From assembly GCA_022709625.1 (NCBI GenBank), contig JAKLIL010000034.1:1-11290 (forward strand): DNA of 11,290 nucleotides. The letters are read 5' to 3'. The translations under genes were made by a program, and so were the position numbers. Numbering within the stretch: position 1 is the first letter of the stretch; each line of letters opens with the position of its first letter. The stretch comes from Verrucomicrobiota bacterium. Lineage in GTDB: Bacteria; Verrucomicrobiota; Kiritimatiellia; CAIQIC01; Lenti-01. The notes under the pieces are model-generated. The model was given only the letters and a program-made list of their open reading frames with translations. It was not told where the DNA came from and did no database searches. Shown piece after piece: positions 6,722 through 11,290 of the stretch.

Positions 6722-7408
6722 TCAGACCCGGGCCAGGTGGCCGTCGTGCATCGTCCAGTGCGTGGTGCCGGCCGCGACCCAATCCGGATTGTGGGTCACG
6801 AGCAGGATCGACATGCCGGCGCGGTTCAGTTCGCGGAACAGTTCCATGACGCGGGCGGCGGACTCCGGATCGAGGTTGCCGGTCGGCTCGTCGGCCAGCA
6901 GCAATTTCGGCGGCAGGGCGAGGGCACGCGCGATGGCCACGCGCTGCATTTCGCCGGCCGAGAGCAGCCGCGCCGGCTGCCGCGCCTTGCCCGCCAAGCC
7001 CACGCGCGCCAGCGCGGCTTCGGACAATCGCCGCGCTTCGCGCGCCGCGACCCGCAAATAGCGGAATCGGAACGCCACGTTGTCCAGCGCGGTGCGCCGC
7101 GACATCAGGCAGAACTTCTGGAACACCATGCCGACGCCGTGCTTGCGGATCCGCGCCAATTCCCCCTCGCCGAGGCCGGCCGTTTCGCGTCCGTCGAACC
7201 GCACCTGGCCGCCGTCGGGCGGCAACAGCAAGCCCGCCACCATGAGCAACGTCGTCTTGCCCGAGCCCGACGGTCCGGTAATCACGCCGAATTCCCCCGC
7301 GGCCAACGCCAGCGAGACGCCGCGCAGCACCTCGACCCCGCCCCCGGGCGCGCAAAAGGATTTTTGGACCGCCTCCAGCCGGAGCCGCTCCTGGGGGGCG
7401 GCGGCCAT
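6722..7408 (-). CDS. ABC transporter ATP-binding protein, LolD/MacB/FtsE type
   Basis: A 228-residue nucleotide-binding subunit with all core motifs: Walker A GPSGSGKT (45-52), Q-loop Q97 in MVFQKF, signature LSAGEMQRV (149-157), Walker B LLLADEPT with catalytic E174, D-loop GNLD (177-180) and H-loop H206 in LLVTHNPDW. The signature reads LSAGE rather than LSGGQ. The DEPTGNLDPESA run and the length are typical of the LolD/MacB/FtsE group, which energises export of lipoproteins or other substrates, or works in cell division with FtsX. No permease gene is adjacent: the next gene downstream is convergent and ends 15 bp away, so its partner must lie elsewhere. The ATG at 7408-7406 shares one base with the ruvC stop (TGATG), implying translational coupling. 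A longer upstream frame exists but overlaps ruvC in another frame and is rejected. Confidence 0.9.
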   Translation of the reverse strand: MAAAPQERLRLEAVQKSFCAPGGGVEVLRGVSLALAAGEFGVITGPSGSGKTTLLMVAGLLLPPDGGQVRFDGRETAGLGEGELARIRKHGVGMVFQKFCLMSRRTALDNVAFRFRYLRVAAREARRLSEAALARVGLAGKARQPARLLSAGEMQRVAIARALALPPKLLLADEPTGNLDPESAARVMELFRELNRAGMSILLVTHNPDWVAAGTTHWTMHDGHLARV

Positions 7409-7899
7409 CAGATCGGCTCGCCCGGCACGACGCTGCGGCGGGTCTGCGCGTGGCACAGCGCCAGCGCCAGCGCGTCCGTTGCGTCCGGCGGCGGCATTTC
7501 GGCCAGCCCCAGCACCGCTTTCACCATTTTCGCCACTTGTTCCTTCGGGGCCGCGCCCCAACCCGTGACGTTCTGCTTGGCGCTGCGCGGGGAGTATTCG
7601 TAGACCGGGACGCCGGCCGCCGCGCAACTGCAAATCGCCGCGCCGCGCACTTCGCCCAGCACCAGGGCGACCTTGGCGTTCTTGAAGAAAAATCCGCCCT
7701 CCATCGCGGCGGCGTCGGGCCGGTGCGCGGCCACGACGGCCTCGATGCGCTCGCGGATCGCCTTGAGGCAGGCCGAATGCGGCGCTTTCGGCCCCATTTT
7801 CACCACCTCCCAGTGGCGCGCGGCCACGCGCGTGCCCGCCTGTTCGATGACCGCCAGCCCGGTCCCCCGCAGCGAAGCGTCTATGCCCAGGACCTTCAT
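7408..7899 (-). CDS. ruvC: Crossover junction endodeoxyribonuclease RuvC
   Basis: RuvC cuts Holliday junctions symmetrically as a dimer, working with RuvAB in homologous recombination. The 163-residue protein has the normal family length and all four catalytic acids: D7 (VLGIDASLRGTG), E67 (AAMEGGFF), and D139 and D142 in the C-terminal PDATDALALALCHA. SPRSAKQNVTGWGAAPKEQV (103-122) matches the conserved central region. The ATG at 7899-7897 starts the characteristic MKVLGID and has GGGAGC a short distance upstream; a frame-extended start to 7986 would add a non-conserved tail and is rejected. It follows yebC, a well-known neighbour of ruv genes, but ruvA and ruvB are not here. The final TGA overlaps the ATG of the ABC ATPase gene. 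Confidence 0.95.
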   Translation of the reverse strand: MKVLGIDASLRGTGLAVIEQAGTRVAARHWEVVKMGPKAPHSACLKAIRERIEAVVAAHRPDAAAMEGGFFFKNAKVALVLGEVRGAAICSCAAAGVPVYEYSPRSAKQNVTGWGAAPKEQVAKMVKAVLGLAEMPPPDATDALALALCHAQTRRSVVPGEPI

Positions 7900-7914
7900 G
7901 CCGCCCGCTCCCAT

Positions 7915-7940
7915 GGAACATTGGATATCGGACATTGAGA
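7915..7940. repeat. Short imperfect direct repeat in the yebC-ruvC spacer
   Basis: GGAACATTGGATATC is followed by GGACATTGAGA, giving two copies of a GGA(A)CATTG unit around a GATATC palindrome. The spacer (7900-8002) has no other clear feature. It may be a remnant of a dispersed intergenic repeat or a processing site; nothing in the window repeats it. Confidence 0.35.
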
Positions 7941-8002
7941 TTGCTTCCGGGACGGGGGCGTGCCGGCTCCAAACAGCCAAACCCAACCCGCCCAGACGGG
8001 CA

Positions 8003-8749
8003 CTAGCCTTCGACCGCCTCGTCGGCGATGTCGCCGTTCATGTAGACGTTCTGGACGTCTTCCAGATCCTCGATGGCCTCGACGAGCTTCAGCAAGGCCT
8101 CGGCCTGGCCCTTGTCCGTCACGGGCACCCAGTTCGTCGGGACGAAATTGACCCCGGAATCCTCCGACACCTTGTAGCCGGCGGCCGTCACCTTGTCCGA
8201 CACCACGTTGTACGCCGCGGGGGCGGTCAGGATCTCGAACTGGCCGCCTTCGCGGGACATGTCGTCGGCGCCGGCGTCGAGCACCAGTTCCGTCAGTTTG
8301 TCTTCGTCGACGCCGTCGGCGTCCACGAGGATCTGGCCGCGGCGCTGGAAATCCCGCATGACCTGGTTGGTGCCGGCGAGCTTGCCGTTGTGGCGCTGCA
8401 GGGCGTGACGCACGTCGGCCACGGAGCGGTTGCGGTTGTCGGAGAGGCACTGGATGACGAGGCCCACGCCGCCGGGCGCGTAGCTTTCGAAGAGGATTTC
8501 CTCGAGCGCGGCGCCCTGCAGCTCGCCGGTGCCTTTCTTGATGGCGCGCTCGATGTTGTCCGCCGGCATGTTCGCGGCCTTGCACTTGGCCAGGATCGTG
8601 CGCAGGGTGATGTTTGCCCCGGGGTCCCCGCCGCTGGCGCGGGCCGAGATCGTCAGTTCCTTCGCCAGCTTGCTGAAGATCTTGCCCCGCTTGGCGTCGG
8701 CGGCGCCCTTCTTATGCTTGATGGTCGACCATTTGCTGTGTCCGCTCAT
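8003..8749 (-). CDS. yebC: YebC/PmpR (TACO1) family protein
   Basis: A 248-residue member of the YebC/TACO1 family, of typical length. The N-terminus MSGHSKWSTIKHKKGAADAK is the family signature, followed by KIFSKLAKELT and the conserved central AIKKGTGE and ESYAPGGVGLVI segments. YebC proteins have been described as DNA-binding regulators and more recently as ribosome-associated factors that help translation of proline-rich stretches. The ATG at 8749-8747 has AAAGGA (complement of 8759-8764) upstream. It lies 53 bp after the EF-G-like gene and 103 bp before ruvC on the same strand. An EF-G-like GTPase next to a translation-linked YebC fits a shared translational role; that link is inference. 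Confidence 0.96.
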   Translation of the reverse strand: MSGHSKWSTIKHKKGAADAKRGKIFSKLAKELTISARASGGDPGANITLRTILAKCKAANMPADNIERAIKKGTGELQGAALEEILFESYAPGGVGLVIQCLSDNRNRSVADVRHALQRHNGKLAGTNQVMRDFQRRGQILVDADGVDEDKLTELVLDAGADDMSREGGQFEILTAPAAYNVVSDKVTAAGYKVSEDSGVNFVPTNWVPVTDKGQAEALLKLVEAIEDLEDVQNVYMNGDIADEAVEG

Positions 8750-8802
8750 GATTCGTCATCCTTTCCCGCCGGGGTGCCGGCGGCATGGATTTTTTGACAA
8801 TC

Positions 8803-10824
8803 CTATTCCTCTTCTTCCGCCTGCTTGTGCTTGGCGGCTTCCGCCACGATTTTCTGCGCCACGTTGGCGGGCACGACGTCGTAGCGGTTGAAGGAGATTT
8901 CGAACGATCCGCGGCCGCCCGTCATCGAGCGCAGTTCCGAGGAATACTTGAACACCTCAGCCTGGGGCACCTCGGCGACGATCACCTGCATGCCGTCCTC
9001 CGACTCCATGCCCATGATGCGGCCGCGCTTGTGGTTGAGATCCCCGGTGCAGTCGCCCATGAATTCGCCGGGGATCGTCACGCGGATGTTCATGATGGGC
9101 TCGAGCAGCACCGGCCGGGCCTTGCCCATGCCGTCCTTGAAGGCCGTGCGCGACGCGATCTTGAAGGCGATTTCCGAGCTGTCCACGTCGTGCGAACTGC
9201 CGTCGTAGACCGTCACCATCGTGTTGACCACGGGGTAGCCGGCCACCGCGCCGCGCTGCATGCCCTCGACGAGGCCCTTTTCGATCGCCGGCAGGAAATT
9301 GCGCGGGATGCTCGTGCCGACGATGCCGTCGACGAACCAGTGCTCGACGCCGGGCTTGATTGGCTCGATGCGCAGGTAGACTTCGCCGTACTGGCCGCGG
9401 CCGCCGGATTGCTTCTTGTGCTTGTAGTGGCCTTCGCCCTTCGCCGTCACGGTTTCCTTGTAGGCGACCTTCGGGGTGCTGAGCGTCACTTCCACCTTGC
9501 TGCGCGCCTTCATGCGCTCCATCGCCGCGTCGATCTGCATGTCGCCCATGCCGGTGACGATCAGCTCGTGGGTTTCGTCGTTGCGCTCGACGTGGATCGT
9601 CGGATCGTCGTCGGCCACGCGGTGCAGGCCCTGGCCCAGCTTGTCTTCGTCGCCCTGGTTCTTCGGGGAAACGGCGAACGAGACCACCGGATTCGGGAAC
9701 ACGATCGGCGGCAGTGGCGTCGGCTTGCCGACGGCGCACAGGACGTCGTTCAGCCCGGTCGCCTTGAGCTTCGCCAGCGCGACGACGTCGCCCGCGTGCG
9801 CCTCGGCCACGGTTTCGTTCTTTTTGCCGTTGAGGAAATAGACCGTGCCGACGCGTTCCTTCTGTTCCTTGGCGGCGCTGAACGCCTCGCTGTTTTCCTT
9901 CAACGTCCCGCCCCACACGCGGGCTAGGGTCAGTTGCCCGACGAAGGGATCGTTGATCGATCGCCAGACCTGCGCCACCAGCGGCGCGCCCGTCGCGGGA
10001 TCGACGGCGGCGCCGGCGGCGTCCTTCGCGGGGCGGTCGGCGGGACTGGGCATCAGCCGCGCGAAGCCGGCCAGCAGTTCGTCGAGGCCGAGCGCCTGCC
10101 GGGCCATCAGCGCGAAAATCGGAATGAATTTGGCCTGCGCCACGGAGGCGCGCAGCCCGCCGGACAGTTCGTCGGCCGACAGCGTTTCGCCGTTGAGCAC
10201 CTTTTCGATGAGCGCGTCGCTGGATTCGGCCGCCGCGTCCGTCAGCTTGGCGCGCAGGTCGTCGGCCTGGCCGGCCGGGGCGGCGAGCACGTCCACCACG
10301 CCCTTCTTGTCGGCGGTCGGGAACGAGACCACTTCGCAGCGGACGCCCCAGAGGTCCTGCAGGGCGGCCACGGTGCCGGCGAAATCGGCGTTTTCCTTGT
10401 CGAGACCGGTGATGGCGATGGCGCGCGGCAAGCCCAGCGCCTCGCAGCGCTTCCACGCCTTGACGGTGCCCACCTGCACCCCGGCGGTCGCGTCCACGAC
10501 CACGAGCGCCGCGTCGGCCACTTGTGTCGCCGCGACCACTTGCCCGTAGAAGTCCGCGTAGCCCGGGGTATCCAGCATCACGAGGCGCAGCGCCTTGCCG
10601 CCCTTGGGGCGCCAGACGGCGTCGAACGGCTTGGCCCAGATCGAGATCTTGCGGTTTTTCTCCTCGTCGGTCCAGTCGGCCATGCTGGTGCCGTCGCCGG
10701 GGTTGCCCAGCCGGTCGTTCACGCCCAGCTTGTAGAGCAAGGAATCCACCAGCGCCGTCTTGCCGCTGCCCGTATGGCCCACCAACACGAAATTCCGCAC
10801 GTCCGCGATCGGGATATCCTTCAT
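8803..10824 (-). CDS. fusA: Elongation factor G-like GTPase (EF-G paralogue, EF-G2 type)
   Basis: This 673-residue translational GTPase has the EF-G layout: GTPase domain (about 8-270), domain II (about 290-380), III (about 390-465), IV (about 470-590, with YKETV and HKKQSGGRGQYG) and V (about 590-660, with MGMESEDGMQVI and MTGGRGSFEISFNRY), ending in an acidic EEEE tail. It is not the canonical EF-G. The P-loop is GHTGSGKT (16-23) instead of AHIDAGKT, switch II is DTPGYADF with Y89 replacing the catalytic histidine of DTPGH, and the NKxD motif is TGLD (139-142). Such changes mark EF-G-like paralogues, whose job may be a specialised translocation, recycling or stress role, so the symbol is only approximate. 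The ATG at 10824-10822 (MKDIPI) has AGGAAAGG upstream; a longer frame to 10881 lacks conserved residues. It heads the probable operon with yebC, ruvC and the ABC ATPase. Confidence 0.92.
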   Translation of the reverse strand: MKDIPIADVRNFVLVGHTGSGKTALVDSLLYKLGVNDRLGNPGDGTSMADWTDEEKNRKISIWAKPFDAVWRPKGGKALRLVMLDTPGYADFYGQVVAATQVADAALVVVDATAGVQVGTVKAWKRCEALGLPRAIAITGLDKENADFAGTVAALQDLWGVRCEVVSFPTADKKGVVDVLAAPAGQADDLRAKLTDAAAESSDALIEKVLNGETLSADELSGGLRASVAQAKFIPIFALMARQALGLDELLAGFARLMPSPADRPAKDAAGAAVDPATGAPLVAQVWRSINDPFVGQLTLARVWGGTLKENSEAFSAAKEQKERVGTVYFLNGKKNETVAEAHAGDVVALAKLKATGLNDVLCAVGKPTPLPPIVFPNPVVSFAVSPKNQGDEDKLGQGLHRVADDDPTIHVERNDETHELIVTGMGDMQIDAAMERMKARSKVEVTLSTPKVAYKETVTAKGEGHYKHKKQSGGRGQYGEVYLRIEPIKPGVEHWFVDGIVGTSIPRNFLPAIEKGLVEGMQRGAVAGYPVVNTMVTVYDGSSHDVDSSEIAFKIASRTAFKDGMGKARPVLLEPIMNIRVTIPGEFMGDCTGDLNHKRGRIMGMESEDGMQVIVAEVPQAEVFKYSSELRSMTGGRGSFEISFNRYDVVPANVAQKIVAEAAKHKQAEEEE

Positions 10825-10892
10825 GATTCTCTTGCCTTTCCTGCCGTTGCTTTCCGGCGCCGCCGGGAAGGGCCCGGCCACGAACTGTGCAC

Positions 10893-10920
10893 CTTATACA
10901 AAAGGAGACGCCCCCCGCAA
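10893..10920 (-). promoter_or_regulatory. Probable sigma-70-type promoter for the EF-G-like/yebC/ruvC/ABC operon
   Basis: On the minus strand TTGCGG (complement of 10915-10920) and TATAAG (complement of 10893-10898) are separated by 16 bases, in the only AT-richer patch of the 156-bp spacer between the two divergent genes. A start near 10886 would give a leader of about 60 nt, containing a small GC hairpin (10863-10877, 5-bp stem). Confidence 0.5.
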
Positions 10921-10980
10921 CCGCGAAATGCGGCGGTTTTCGGCTGTTCAAGGCCGGCGCGCGCGCCTACTCTGCCCCCC

Positions 10981-11290
10981 ATGATCAGCCCGCGAAAAGA
11001 ACCGGCGCCGTACGTCATTTCCCTGTCCCGCATCAAGGATTTGCCGGGGCATCGGCGACCGCGCGAGCTGGCCTTGGAAGCGGGCATCGACAAGGTCCCC
11101 GACGAGGTGCTCGTCGCCATCCTGCTGCGTTCGGGCACCCGCGGCCAAAGCGTGATCGACCTGGCCCGGCAAGTGCTTGACCGGCACCAAGGCTCCCTCG
11201 CCGGCCTCGCCGCCGCCAGCCACGCGGAATTCCTCGCCATCAAGGGCATCGGCGACGTGAAGGCGCTGGAATTGCGCGCGGCGCTCGAGC
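10981..11290 (+). CDS. radC: DNA repair protein RadC family, N-terminal part (runs off the window)
   Basis: A frame open from the ATG at 10981 to the window end encodes the first 103 residues of a RadC/JAB-domain protein. Visible are IKDLPGHRRPRELALEAG, then VLVAILLRSGTRGQSVIDLA and FLAIKGIGDVKALELRAALE, which match the conserved N-terminal RadC region, including the helix-hairpin-helix GIG motif. The metalloprotease-like JAB domain with its HxH motif would lie beyond base 11290. The family is named for repair, but its biochemical role is poorly defined. It is divergent from the EF-G-like gene. No Shine-Dalgarno site precedes the ATG (the sequence there is C-rich), so it may be leaderless, or coupled to an 18-codon frame (10928-10984) whose TGA overlaps the radC ATG as ATGA. 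Confidence 0.88.
   Translation, partial: MISPRKEPAPYVISLSRIKDLPGHRRPRELALEAGIDKVPDEVLVAILLRSGTRGQSVIDLARQVLDRHQGSLAGLAAASHAEFLAIKGIGDVKALELRAALE

Noticed and set aside
6700..6730. Bidirectional terminator between the secreted protein and ABC ATPase genes
   Set aside because: Only 15 bp separate the stop codons and no stable hairpin with a T-run is present.
7673..8797. Plus-strand frame of 374 codons across ruvC and yebC
   Set aside because: Antisense to two highly conserved genes; no recognisable domain.
8785..9927. Plus-strand frame of 380 codons opposite the EF-G-like gene
   Set aside because: His/Asp/Val-rich shadow of the minus-strand coding region.

Overview
The window is GC-rich bacterial DNA with densely packed genes. 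Several features point to a PVC-superphylum bacterium, perhaps Kiritimatiellota or Verrucomicrobia: a TIGR03790-type secreted protein fused to choice-of-anchor, MBG-like and tandem C-terminal repeat modules, a RAYT-type transposase with an extra C-terminal helical domain, and a Rex gene facing a NuoE/HydC-type gene. This assignment is inference; there is no rRNA or other marker to prove it.

Left part (1-1397): a leftward redox operon begins here. The NuoE/HndA/HydC-like [2Fe-2S] subunit comes first, followed by the first 18 codons of a further gene that leaves the window. Facing it across an unusually AT-rich 155-bp spacer is rex, the NADH/NAD+ sensing repressor. A good Rex-type palindrome lies just upstream of the rex ribosome binding site. 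The simplest reading is that Rex controls itself and the NADH-linked (probably hydrogenase) operon.

Middle left (1367-2527): a Y1-type RAYT transposase gene sits between two perfect 19-bp inverted repeats. The left repeat encodes the last residues and stop codon of rex, and the rex and transposase stop codons overlap in a shared TTAA. The right repeat lies just upstream of the next gene, followed by a possible promoter.

Middle (2528-6706): one 1392-residue secreted protein of unknown function, with a signal peptide, a TIGR03790 domain that may have a caspase-like fold, Ig-like/choice-of-anchor/MBG-like modules and two tandem C-terminal repeats offset by exactly 366 nt.

Right part (6722-10824): four leftward genes, probably one operon: an EF-G-like GTPase with altered G motifs, YebC/TACO1, the Holliday-junction resolvase RuvC, and an orphan LolD/MacB-type ABC ATPase whose start overlaps the ruvC stop. 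Upstream and divergent is the 5' part of radC (10981 to the window end). No CRISPR array, tRNA, rRNA or prophage was seen, and no stretch over 300 bases lacks a gene.
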